DNA of 5,988 nucleotides from Bacillota bacterium (GCA_023387655.1 JAEWHR010000250.1:1-5988); one strand, 5' to 3'; counted from the first letter of the stretch, positions 1 to 5,899 are shown. Notes: generated by a model from the sequence alone, not told the origin. Made by a program: numbers and translations.

Positions 1-4
1 TCCT

Positions 5-10
5 TATGAT
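5..10 (+). promoter_or_regulatory. Possible -10 element of the ABC-2 exporter promoter
   Basis: TATGAT differs from the TATAAT consensus by one base. It would start transcription near base 17, immediately before the large palindrome at 21-60. The matching -35 would lie left of the window, so it cannot be checked here. An AT-rich region gives such hexamers by chance, so this is tentative. Confidence 0.3.
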
Positions 11-20
11 ATCATTACAA

Positions 21-60
21 TAAATTCAATGTATATCGAATTAGATATATATCGAATTTA
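21..60. promoter_or_regulatory. 40-base imperfect palindrome, probable repressor operator
   Basis: Seventeen of the 20 base pairs across the centre (between bases 40 and 41) are complementary. The outer arms are TAAATTC (21-27) and GAATTTA (54-60). Overlaid on this is a direct repeat, TATATCGAATT, at 32-42 and 48-58, a 16-base period. It ends 21 bases before the GTG start of the ATPase gene. The size and position fit a site for a dimeric or tetrameric repressor, for example a PadR- or TetR-type protein, families often encoded beside ABC-2 exporters. The identity of the protein is inference, and no regulator gene for it lies inside the window. Confidence 0.55.
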
Positions 61-69
61 AAAGTGAAT

Positions 70-75
70 GGGAGG
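70..75 (+). promoter_or_regulatory. Ribosome binding site that sets the ATPase start
   Basis: GGGAGG lies six bases before the GTG at 82. The upstream in-frame GTG at 64 has no ribosome site in front of it and would place this sequence inside the gene. The start is therefore called at 82. Confidence 0.8.
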
Positions 76-81
76 AATATT

Positions 82-858
82 GTGAACAGCATAATAGAAG
101 TTCAGAATCTACATAGGGAGTATGTAACATGTAATGGATTCTTAAGGCGCAAAAAAAGAAAAGTGGAAGCAGTACAGGGGATAAGTTTTCAAGTAGCAAA
201 AGGAGAAATCTTTGGTTTACTTGGGGAAAATGGTGCAGGAAAGACCACGACAATTAAGATGCTAATCACACTATTAGCACCAAGTTCTGGTGAATGTAAG
301 GTTTTTGGATACAATACGTTTGGTGAGGAAAAGAATATTCGTAATCGAATTAATTTTATATTTGGTGGAGAGATGGGTGTATACCGAAGGCTATCTGCTA
401 GGGATAATTTACTTTATTTTGCTAATTTATATAAGATGGATGGAAAGAATATAAAGCAGGATATTGATAAGATTTTAGAACTGGTGGGTTTAAAGGATAA
501 GGCAGATTCTTTGGTTGAGACCTATTCAAAAGGAATGATTCAACGGTTGCAGATTGCCAGGGGATTAATTAATAATCCGGAGATTTTATTCATGGATGAG
601 CCTACGGTTGGACTAGATCCAGTTGGCGCCAGAATGCTTCGTGATATCATTCGTCAGCTAAAATCACAAGGAAAAACCATTGTATTAACGACACATTACA
701 TGTATGAAGCAGATGAATTATGTGACCGGATTGCGATTATGAAACAAGGGAAAATAGTTGCACTGGATACTCCATCCGGACTTAAGAATTTAGTAGAGGG
801 AGCTAATAGCTTAGAAGATGCTTATATTAAGTTGGTGAGTGGTGAGCTATCTGAATGA
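82..858 (+). CDS. ABC-2 type exporter, ATP-binding protein
   Basis: This is the ATPase subunit of an ABC-2 (DrrA-like) exporter and would act as a dimer on the inner face of the membrane, driving the two permeases encoded downstream. From the GTG at 82 it is 258 aa, a normal length for a stand-alone ATPase. Visible motifs are Walker A GENGAGKTT (48-56), a signature YSKGM (148-152) in place of LSGGQ, Walker B ILFMDE (168-173, catalytic E173), D-loop GLDP and H-loop His205. At the Q-loop the sequence reads FGGEMG (about 94-99), with no glutamine; as far as I recall, related ABC-2 ATPases also show FGGE- or FGGD-type sequences here. A basic stretch, LRRKKRK (21-27), lies before the core. The C-terminus is short, with no extra domain. 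The substrate cannot be read from the sequence; drugs, lipids or peptides are all possible. Class assignment is firm, function is not. Confidence 0.93.
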   Translation: MNSIIEVQNLHREYVTCNGFLRRKKRKVEAVQGISFQVAKGEIFGLLGENGAGKTTTIKMLITLLAPSSGECKVFGYNTFGEEKNIRNRINFIFGGEMGVYRRLSARDNLLYFANLYKMDGKNIKQDIDKILELVGLKDKADSLVETYSKGMIQRLQIARGLINNPEILFMDEPTVGLDPVGARMLRDIIRQLKSQGKTIVLTTHYMYEADELCDRIAIMKQGKIVALDTPSGLKNLVEGANSLEDAYIKLVSGELSE

Positions 859-980
859 ATTCAAGTCTTTATCCTTATGGTTCTATTCTAATGGTGAAGC
901 ATGATGTACTATGTTGATTCTGATTTGTTTACATTCCATTATAGTATGTTTCGTTATCAAATAATGTTTAAGTAGAGTTT

Positions 981-1008
981 TTCACATTAATTTAGAAAAG
1001 GATATAAG
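981..1008 (+). promoter_or_regulatory. Candidate internal promoter for the permease genes
   Basis: TTCACA (981-986) and TATAAG (1003-1008) each match the sigma-A consensus at five of six bases, with a 16-base spacer. Transcription would begin near 1015, within the TGATAG/CTATCA dyad. It could give the two permeases expression independent of the ATPase. The spacer is one base short of ideal and the region is AT-rich, so confidence is moderate to low. Confidence 0.4.
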
Positions 1009-1010
1009 AG

Positions 1011-1026
1011 TGATAGAAAACTATCA
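1011..1026. repeat. Short inverted repeat at the candidate start site
   Basis: TGATAG and CTATCA are exact reverse complements separated by AAAA. The dyad starts two bases after the candidate -10, where a repressor could block initiation. It could also be a small RNA hairpin or a chance event. Confidence 0.4.
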
Positions 1027-1042
1027 TAATACGAGTTTGTGG

Positions 1043-1084
1043 CTGCGCTGTGACATAAACTATTGATAATAAAAGACAGCGCAG
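1043..1084 (+). repeat. 9-bp inverted repeat beside the permease ribosome site
   Basis: CTGCGCTGT (1043-1051) and ACAGCGCAG (1076-1084) are perfect complements around a 24-base, AT-rich loop. The arms are clearly more GC-rich than their surroundings. The 3' arm ends three bases before the TGAGG ribosome site at 1088-1092. It could be an RNA leader structure that protects the message or tunes translation of the first permease. There is no T-run, so it is not an ordinary terminator. Confidence 0.6.
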
Positions 1085-1097
1085 AAATGAGGAAACT

Positions 1098-1880
1098 ATG
1101 AATTTTATAAATGTAATTGTCAGCACATTAAGACTTCAGATGAAAAATTCATTTGCAAGGCCTATGTATCGGTTTTGCTTGATTGCAAGTCCGATTGTTA
1201 ACACGATATTGCTGTATCATATGTTCTTAAATTCTAATATGGATAATTTTACGACCTACGTTATGCTTGGAGCGGGTTTAATGGGGTTATGGAGCTGCAT
1301 CTGTTTCTCATCAGCAGGTGATATCAACAGAGAACGGTTTAGTGGGACACTGTCGCTAATTTATGTTACCCCAACAAGTTTTGGAGTGATATTGCTTGGT
1401 AAGGTTATCGGTAATACAATTCTCTCCTTCGTATCTTTGGGGATATCCTTTATCACTGCAGTACTGCTCTATCAAGCACCAATACATATTGAAGAAACGG
1501 GATATTTAATACTGGCAATTTTTGCAGCAATGATTTGCTTTATTACAATTTCAATATTAATAGCGTATCTTTTGACATTATCAAGAAAGACACAACTTTA
1601 TATGAATTGCATTGAGATTCCAATTATTTTTATTTGTGGTTTTTTATTTCCAGTAGAAATTCTTCCAAATTGGGTACAACCAATTAGTTATGTATTAGCG
1701 CCAACATGGGCGGTTAAACTAATTCGCCTAAGTGTTGCTGGGTTCACGGATTCTTTGGTTTATGTTAAGACCCTTGGAATCCTTTGCCTTCTCACTATAT
1801 TGTATGCGATTGGAATCCTCTTATTATATAAAGTAATTGATCGAGAGGTTCGTATTCGTGCATCCTTAGAACTGAGTTAG
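1098..1880 (+). CDS. ABC-2 type exporter, permease subunit 1
   Basis: This is an integral membrane subunit of the ABC-2 exporter, 260 aa. About six hydrophobic helices can be seen, near residues 25-44, 53-73, 101-126, 135-161, 171-186 and 228-246. The segment INRERFSGTLSLIYVTP (76-92) is the charged, glycine-containing loop after helix 2 that in this family contacts the ATPase. The FCGFLFP-like stretch here reads FICGFLFPVEILP (178-190), another ABC-2 hallmark. The ATG has TGAGG (1088-1092) five bases upstream. The next permease is similar in size and layout but different in sequence, so the transporter core is probably a heterodimer. Family assignment is firm; the substrate is unknown. Confidence 0.9.
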   Translation: MNFINVIVSTLRLQMKNSFARPMYRFCLIASPIVNTILLYHMFLNSNMDNFTTYVMLGAGLMGLWSCICFSSAGDINRERFSGTLSLIYVTPTSFGVILLGKVIGNTILSFVSLGISFITAVLLYQAPIHIEETGYLILAIFAAMICFITISILIAYLLTLSRKTQLYMNCIEIPIIFICGFLFPVEILPNWVQPISYVLAPTWAVKLIRLSVAGFTDSLVYVKTLGILCLLTILYAIGILLLYKVIDREVRIRASLELS

Positions 1881-1973
1881 TACTATAATAATATAATTTA
1901 GACTCAATAATTTGATTATATCAACAGTAGTATTTATCTATAATTTTTCGTTTGTAGATGTGGCTACAGGAAT

Positions 1974-1978
1974 GGAGG
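1974..1978 (+). promoter_or_regulatory. Ribosome binding site that sets the permease 2 start
   Basis: GGAGG is followed by five T bases and the ATG at 1984. The open frame continues upstream to a TTG at 1912, and an ATG at 1972 also lies in frame, but neither has a comparable site. Starting at 1984 also makes the protein 259 aa, matching its 260-aa partner. Confidence 0.85.
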
Positions 1979-1983
1979 TTTTT

Positions 1984-2763
1984 ATGAATCGTTTTCTTAC
2001 GCAAGCTTGGCTAAATTTTAAAGGTCAAAAATCAGTATTTAATTTAGCAGAATTTCTTTGCTTCGATACTGGATATCCACTGATCACTTTAATTTTCTAC
2101 TGTGTATTAGCGGGATATAGCTTTCAAACAACGGACTTAACAAGGTGGGTAGTAGGAAATTCCTTTTTGCTTTGTACGAATACTTGCATCTTTTCTCTTG
2201 GTTCTTCTTTTACAGGAGAACGTTATTACGGTAGAATACGATCCATCATCGTAGCTCCTAGGAATAAGTTAATGATTGTTTTAGAGAAAGGGCTATTTTC
2301 AGGAATTATTGCAATTATCACTGTTTTTCTTGGATTCTTAATTGGCAGCGGTATCTTTCGAGTAGATTTTAGTAGAATCCATCTTTTTTCACTCTTTATG
2401 ATCATCATTATTGGAATGTTTTCAGCTACTGGATTTGGTCTTTTACTTTCTACCTTTGGTCTTATTACCGATCAAATGCATCTGGTGCTGAATCTCTCTT
2501 CCTATGCTTTAATGATTTTTTGTGGTGTAAATTTTCCAGTGGAACAATTATCTTATGGAGCACGCCTTTTATCCAATTGTCTACCGCTTACTAGAAGTAT
2601 TAAAGCAGCAAATTTATTGTTTGAGGTGACGAAAGGGGAAGAAATCATTCGTTTGTTGTTAGGAGAACTTGTATTAGGTGGAATTTATTTTATCGCTGCT
2701 TTTTTCCTAATTCGTATGGTTGAAAAAATTGCAATCAAAAAAGCAACCTTTGAGGTATTTTAG
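1984..2763 (+). CDS. ABC-2 type exporter, permease subunit 2
   Basis: This is the second membrane subunit of the exporter, 259 aa from the ATG at 1984. It shows about six hydrophobic segments, near residues 29-45, 57-73, 100-125, 133-160, 168-186 and 226-245. GERYYGRIRSIIVAP (78-92) sits where permease 1 has NRERFSGTLSLIYVTP, and FCGVNFPVEQL (179-189) matches FICGFLFPVEIL of permease 1. The two proteins are thus distant relatives that probably pair in one channel. The gene follows permease 1 after 103 bases with no clear terminator, so co-transcription is likely. No convincing terminator follows it either: an ATATTTT/AAAATAT dyad at 2814-2832 is too weak to count. Confidence 0.88.
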   Translation: MNRFLTQAWLNFKGQKSVFNLAEFLCFDTGYPLITLIFYCVLAGYSFQTTDLTRWVVGNSFLLCTNTCIFSLGSSFTGERYYGRIRSIIVAPRNKLMIVLEKGLFSGIIAIITVFLGFLIGSGIFRVDFSRIHLFSLFMIIIIGMFSATGFGLLLSTFGLITDQMHLVLNLSSYALMIFCGVNFPVEQLSYGARLLSNCLPLTRSIKAANLLFEVTKGEEIIRLLLGELVLGGIYFIAAFFLIRMVEKIAIKKATFEVF

Positions 2764-2866
2764 GTTTATATCAAAAATAATTGATTTGTAAAAATGGAAT
2801 AATGGTCATCTTTATATTTTGGTTAAAAATATTAGCAAAAGTGTAAATAAATATCCAACTTTGAGT

Positions 2867-2886
2867 TGTAAATACAAGTATTTACA
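2867..2886. promoter_or_regulatory. Perfect 20-base palindrome, probable operator of the half-size ABC exporter
   Basis: TGTAAATAC (2867-2875) and GTATTTACA (2878-2886) are exact reverse complements around AA. The palindrome ends three bases before the TTGACA -35 box at 2890. That position suits either an activator touching RNA polymerase or a repressor. A partial copy, TGTAAATA, lies at 2842-2849. The binding protein is unknown. Confidence 0.65.
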
Positions 2887-2889
2887 TTA

Positions 2890-2918
2890 TTGACAAAATA
2901 ATACATTAATTGTAAAAT
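2890..2918 (+). promoter_or_regulatory. Strong sigma-A promoter of the half-size ABC exporter
   Basis: A perfect TTGACA (2890-2895), a 17-base spacer and TAAAAT (2913-2918, five of six) make this the best housekeeping promoter in the window. Transcription should start near 2925, giving a leader of about 47 bases. The spacer holds a further loose dyad, TACA (2902-2905) and TGTA (2911-2914). Confidence 0.8.
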
Positions 2919-2971
2919 ATTAAATAGTTGTATATTATAGAGTATGTTTTTGTTTATACGAGGAAACTAAT

Positions 2972-4699
2972 ATGGATTATTTTCAAAACATAAAAAAAGT
3001 AAAAAAAACCTTGAAACCAAGATATGGATTAACATTATTATTTGTGTTTTTATGTCTAATACTCACTATACTCACAATTAGTGAGCCAATATTATTATCT
3101 AGATTACTTGATTATGTAACATCACAGACGATAAAAAATAATGATGTTGTAATTTTATGTATTAATATTATCATGATATTTATTTTGCGGATTGGATTAG
3201 GATATTTAAAAAACATCTTATTACTAAAGCATCGTAATTATTCTATACAACATATTTCAGAATCTATGTTTTCACATTTACTTAATCGTAAGATTCAAAG
3301 TCATGATAAGCAAACATCTTCTTATTTTGTATCGAGAATATTGGACGAATTAGCAAATATTGATGGAATATTGGATTATTATTTGATAGATGGTTTTGTG
3401 AGTATTATTCTATGCTTAATTATATTTGGACTTATGTTTATGCAGAGTTGGCATATAGCATTATTAACATTATTATTTGTTTTATTTGATTATTTTGTAG
3501 CTTTTAAATTGCCACTTACAAAAATTTTTAGTGATTATAATGAGGCTTTTGCTAGTATAAAAAGTTATATCTCAAATACTTTACAAGGCATAAAGTTAAT
3601 AAAATTAGGAAATAAATTTATTTATGAAGTTAATACATATTCGAACGAATTGCAAGGCTTTTTAAAGAAATCGTTTCATAAAGGGAATTTCACACAGTTA
3701 CAACGTTCTTTAGCAATCATTTTTCGGCAATTTGGTTACTTAATATTGATAATCATAAGTGCATTACTTCTTGGAAATGGTAAATTAGGATTAGGTCAGT
3801 TTACGATGCTAATAAGTCTTTATAATTTGCTATGGTCTCAGTTAAGTACTGCAGAAAATTTAATTCCATTATATAAATATGGAAAAGTAACTTGTGATCG
3901 AATTATGGAGATATTATCATATGACTTAGAAAAAGTATCGATTAATAATCATGATTTCATTAAAGATAATATCAATAATATAAAGTTAGATGATCTATAT
4001 TTTTCATATCATTCTGGAAATCCTATATTAAGTGGGATTAATATTGATGCAAGAAAAGGAAAGATTACAGCAATAGCGGGGTATAGTGGTTGTGGAAAAA
4101 GTACAACATTGGATTTATTACTAGGATTTTTGCAACCTAATTCTGGTAGTATTTACTTTAATGAAACTAAAACTAATATAGATACATTGATAAATTACCG
4201 CATTAGGATTGGATATGTTGGGCAAAATAGCTTTTTATTTCAAAGGTCTTTACGTGATAATCTACTGTATTATTCAAGTAATATCCTAGAAAACAATTTA
4301 AAATTAAATGAGTATCTGAATCTATTTCATCTTAACAAAATGATTGATGAACTTCCGGGGGGCTTAGATTTTATTTTAGATGAAAATGCCAACACTGTAT
4401 CAGGTGGAGAAAAACAACGATTATGTATTATAAGAGAGTTAATGAAGAATCCAGCTATACTTATTTTAGATGAATTCACTGCACATTTAGATGCTATAAC
4501 AGAAGATTTATTATTTAGAGTATTGAATAAAATTGTTGAGAATACAATAATTATTCAAATAGCTCACAAGGAAACGGCTCTAAAGAATAGTGATATTATT
4601 TATCTAATGGATAAAGGGAAAATCGTGGAAGAAGGTAATCACGAAGAATTACTTAAGAAATCTGTTTATTATCGTAAATTAATTTCTCAACAGGATTAA
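2972..4699 (+). CDS. Half-size ABC exporter (membrane domain fused to ATPase)
   Basis: This 575-aa protein has the type IV ABC exporter layout (as in MsbA, LmrA and bacteriocin exporters) and should work as a dimer. The membrane domain has helices near residues 19-41, 59-80, 139-157, 161-180, 249-268 and 277-291. The ATPase domain (about 335-575) shows Walker A GYSGCGKST (370-378), Q-loop Gln418, signature VSGGE (476-480), Walker B ILILDE (496-501, catalytic Glu501), a D-loop reading AHLD, and H-loop His532. All catalytic residues are present, so it should be active. There is no N-terminal peptidase domain, so it is not a leader-cleaving peptide exporter. GAGG at 2960-2963 lies eight bases before the ATG. 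The gene is visibly richer in A/T than its neighbours (many AAT, ATA, TTA codons), which hints at separate acquisition. It stands alone between its own promoter and terminator. The cargo is unknown. Confidence 0.92.
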   Translation: MDYFQNIKKVKKTLKPRYGLTLLFVFLCLILTILTISEPILLSRLLDYVTSQTIKNNDVVILCINIIMIFILRIGLGYLKNILLLKHRNYSIQHISESMFSHLLNRKIQSHDKQTSSYFVSRILDELANIDGILDYYLIDGFVSIILCLIIFGLMFMQSWHIALLTLLFVLFDYFVAFKLPLTKIFSDYNEAFASIKSYISNTLQGIKLIKLGNKFIYEVNTYSNELQGFLKKSFHKGNFTQLQRSLAIIFRQFGYLILIIISALLLGNGKLGLGQFTMLISLYNLLWSQLSTAENLIPLYKYGKVTCDRIMEILSYDLEKVSINNHDFIKDNINNIKLDDLYFSYHSGNPILSGINIDARKGKITAIAGYSGCGKSTTLDLLLGFLQPNSGSIYFNETKTNIDTLINYRIRIGYVGQNSFLFQRSLRDNLLYYSSNILENNLKLNEYLNLFHLNKMIDELPGGLDFILDENANTVSGGEKQRLCIIRELMKNPAILILDEFTAHLDAITEDLLFRVLNKIVENTIIIQIAHKETALKNSDIIYLMDKGKIVEEGNHEELLKKSVYYRKLISQQD

Positions 4700-4726
4700 T
4701 AATCATTTTTGGATGATAACGCCAAG

Positions 4727-4765
4727 AAACTTCATCTGCAGGATTTCTTTATGTTTATGAAGTTT
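4727..4765 (+). repeat. 9-bp inverted repeat after the ABC exporter gene
   Basis: AAACTTCAT (4727-4735) and ATGAAGTTT (4757-4765) are perfect complements with a 21-base loop. A competing pair, AAGAAA (4724-4729) with TTTCTT (4744-4749), uses the same 5' arm. There is no T-run after it. It may help shield the 3' end of the message. Confidence 0.5.
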
Positions 4766-4781
4766 ATATTGAAAAGAAATT

Positions 4782-4820
4782 GAGACAGTCTAAATGGATT
4801 GAAACCGTTTAGGCTGTCTC
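4782..4820 (+). terminator. Long hairpin terminator of the half-size ABC exporter
   Basis: A 16-bp stem is formed by 4782-4797 and 4805-4820, with GAGACAG and CTGTCTC at its base and only two G-U wobbles, around a seven-base ATTGAAA loop. It is followed by TTGCTT, a poor T-run, and preceded by an A-rich stretch. The position between two genes fits a terminator that separates the exporter from the regulator. Stems with this GAGACAG base are, from memory, frequent in clostridial intergenic regions. Confidence 0.7.
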
Positions 4821-4957
4821 TTGCTTCGATATTGATGTGATTCATACGTTTAATGACATCAGTCTGTGTAAAAGGGTTAAGGTACTGTAAGAAATTCATT
4901 TTTGCATTTTACAGGATAATTAAAAAAGGATTATCAAAAAGATATTCGAAAAAAATA
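4821..4957. other. Non-coding region between terminator and regulator promoter
   Basis: No gene, RNA or convincing repeat is seen here. The part next to the promoter (about 4919-4957) is A-rich, which may act as an upstream promoter element. Confidence 0.5.
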
Positions 4958-4988
4958 TTGACTTTAACGTAGCGTAATAGTTTATACT
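4958..4988 (+). promoter_or_regulatory. MerR-type promoter with 19-base spacer and operator dyad
   Basis: TTGACT (4958-4963) and TATACT (4983-4988) are separated by 19 bases, two more than normal. This is the mark of promoters that MerR-family activators untwist. An imperfect dyad, ACTTTAACG and CGTAATAGT (4961-4981, 14 of 20 positions symmetric), lies across the spacer. Transcription would start near 4995, just before the ribosome site. The most likely ligand is the regulator encoded immediately downstream, meaning self-activation. Confidence 0.82.
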
Positions 4989-4995
4989 TCATTTT

Positions 4996-5002
4996 GAGGT
5001 GA
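4996..5002 (+). promoter_or_regulatory. Ribosome binding site that sets a TTG start
   Basis: GAGGTGA lies five bases before the TTG at 5008. A GTG at 4999 is part of this ribosome site and so is unlikely to be the start. With TTG the protein begins MEYTVNKLAK, the usual beginning of this family. Confidence 0.85.
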
Positions 5003-5007
5003 TAATA

Positions 5008-5769
5008 TTGGAATACACAGTAAACAAATTAGCAAAAATGTCGGGTATAAGTACACGTACTCTACATTATTACGATGAAATCGGATTATTATCGCCCGAA
5101 AGAATCAGTTCGAATGGTTACCGTATATATGGGCAGTTACAGGTTGACTTGTTACAACAGATTCTTTTTTTTAGAGAACTTGGTATAAGTTTAGAAGAAA
5201 TCAAAGAAATTATTTATTCTAAGTCATTTGATCGTACTAAGGCTCTGGAAAACCATTTGGCAGCTCTATATCGAAAGAAAGAGCAAATTGATCTATTGAT
5301 TGAAAATGTCAGTAAAACAATTCGGGCTGAGAAAGGAGAGATAGTTATGGGCGATAAAGAAAAATTTGAGGGATTCAAACAAAAACTCGTGGAAGAGAAT
5401 GAAAAGAAGTATGGTAAGGAAATTCGTCAAAAATACGGTGAAAAAGTCGTAGAAGATTCCAATGCAAAAGTAAAAAATATGACTCAGGAACAATATGCTA
5501 AGGTGGATCAGCTATCAAAAGAAGTGAATGAAACATTAAAGGAAGCCACCCTGCTAGGAGACCCTGCAAGTGAGCTTGCGCAAAAAGCATGTGATTTACA
5601 CAGACAGTGGCTTTGTTACTTTTGGCCGGATGGTATGTATTCGAAAGAAGCACATAAAGGACTTGCTACTATGTATTGTGAGGATGAACGATTTAAGGCC
5701 TATTACGATGCAATTACACCAGGGTGTGCAGAATTTCTACGTGATGCAATTCATATCTACTGTAAATAA
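5008..5769 (+). CDS. MerR-family regulator with TipAS drug-binding domain
   Basis: This is a DNA-binding transcription activator of the TipAL/Mta type, 253 aa, the same length I recall for Streptomyces TipAL. Residues 2-70 form the MerR winged helix, with YTVNKLAKMSGISTRTLHYYDE (3-24) as helix-turn-helix and SNGYRIY (35-41) as wing. A long helix (about 73-110) should join the dimer. Residues about 125-253 match the TipAS antibiotic-recognition fold, with HRQW (198-201), FWPDGMY, HKGLATMY, DERFKAYYD and PGCAEFLRDAI. In this family the domain binds thiopeptides or other hydrophobic drugs and switches on export or resistance genes. Cysteines are at 195, 203, 224, 240 and 252; thiostrepton binds a cysteine in TipAL, but I cannot align it here. 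The gene has its own promoter and terminator. Targets outside itself are not evident: neither exporter promoter has a 19-base spacer. Confidence 0.92.
   Translation: MEYTVNKLAKMSGISTRTLHYYDEIGLLSPERISSNGYRIYGQLQVDLLQQILFFRELGISLEEIKEIIYSKSFDRTKALENHLAALYRKKEQIDLLIENVSKTIRAEKGEIVMGDKEKFEGFKQKLVEENEKKYGKEIRQKYGEKVVEDSNAKVKNMTQEQYAKVDQLSKEVNETLKEATLLGDPASELAQKACDLHRQWLCYFWPDGMYSKEAHKGLATMYCEDERFKAYYDAITPGCAEFLRDAIHIYCK
5335..5769 (+). other. Possible internal translation start giving a separate ligand-binding domain
   Basis: GGAG at 5335-5338, within AAAGGAGAG (5332-5340), lies eight bases before an ATG at 5347 that is in frame with the regulator. Starting there gives a 140-aa protein made only of the TipAS-type domain, without the DNA-binding part. 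Streptomyces tipA is known to make such a short form (TipAS, about 144 aa) in excess. The GGAGAG also encodes Gly-Glu, so it could be coincidence. I infer rather than show the second product. Confidence 0.45.
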
Positions 5770-5778
5770 TTTAGAGAT

Positions 5779-5816
5779 TACTATGCCGTTATGTTTTTTG
5801 GCGGCATAGTATTTTT
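5779..5816 (+). terminator. Rho-independent terminator of the MerR regulator
   Basis: TACTATGCCG (5779-5788) pairs perfectly with CGGCATAGTA (5802-5811) around a 13-base loop, followed by five T bases (5812-5816). It begins ten bases after the stop codon. This is a textbook intrinsic terminator. Confidence 0.92.
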
Positions 5817-5884
5817 CAAGAGAACAGGTAATTGCAAAGTGATTTCAGTATTTAAAATTACTGTCAAGCGTTTTTGAAAATGTC

Positions 5885-5899
5885 CTAAAAATGTTTTAG
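5885..5899. repeat. Short inverted repeat CTAAAA-ATG-TTTTAG
   Basis: A perfect 6-bp dyad with a three-base centre touches the 5' end of the larger hairpin that follows. Base 5899 is shared by both. It may be part of one compound structure. Confidence 0.4.

Larger units (their letters stand above)
859..1097. other. 239-base non-coding gap inside the exporter gene cluster
   Basis: There is no convincing gene in this gap on either strand, and no terminator with a T-run after the ATPase gene. It contains a candidate promoter (981-1008), a short dyad over the predicted start of transcription (1011-1026) and a 9-bp inverted repeat next to the ribosome site (1043-1084). A gap of this size is unusual between an ABC-2 ATPase and its permease, which normally nearly touch. 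It may be the scar of a lost gene or a deliberate control region. Confidence 0.6.

Noticed and set aside
64..81. In-frame GTG at 64 as the ATPase start
   Set aside because: It has no ribosome site, and the GGGAGG that serves the GTG at 82 would fall inside the coding region.
41..253. Open frame on the minus strand over the start of the ATPase gene
   Set aside because: It is the shadow of a clear gene on the + strand and has no promoter or ribosome site of its own.
901..975. 24-codon open frame in the gap after the ATPase gene
   Set aside because: Only a weak GGTGAAG precedes it at short distance, and its composition looks random; it has no features of a known small protein.
1873..1906. TGAGT/ACTCA pair after permease 1
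   Set aside because: Five base pairs around a 24-base AT-rich loop with no T-run is too weak to be called a terminator.
1912..1983. Upstream extension of permease 2 to a TTG at 1912
   Set aside because: No ribosome site is present, while GGAGG is ideally placed for the ATG at 1984; the extension would also make it longer than its partner subunit.
2814..2832. AT-only dyad ATATTTT/AAAATAT after permease 2
   Set aside because: A seven-pair stem with only A-T pairs is expected by chance here and would not end transcription.
5570..5809. Second + strand open frame overlapping the end of the regulator
   Set aside because: It overlaps the TipAS-type domain in another frame and runs into the terminator, so it is a chance frame.
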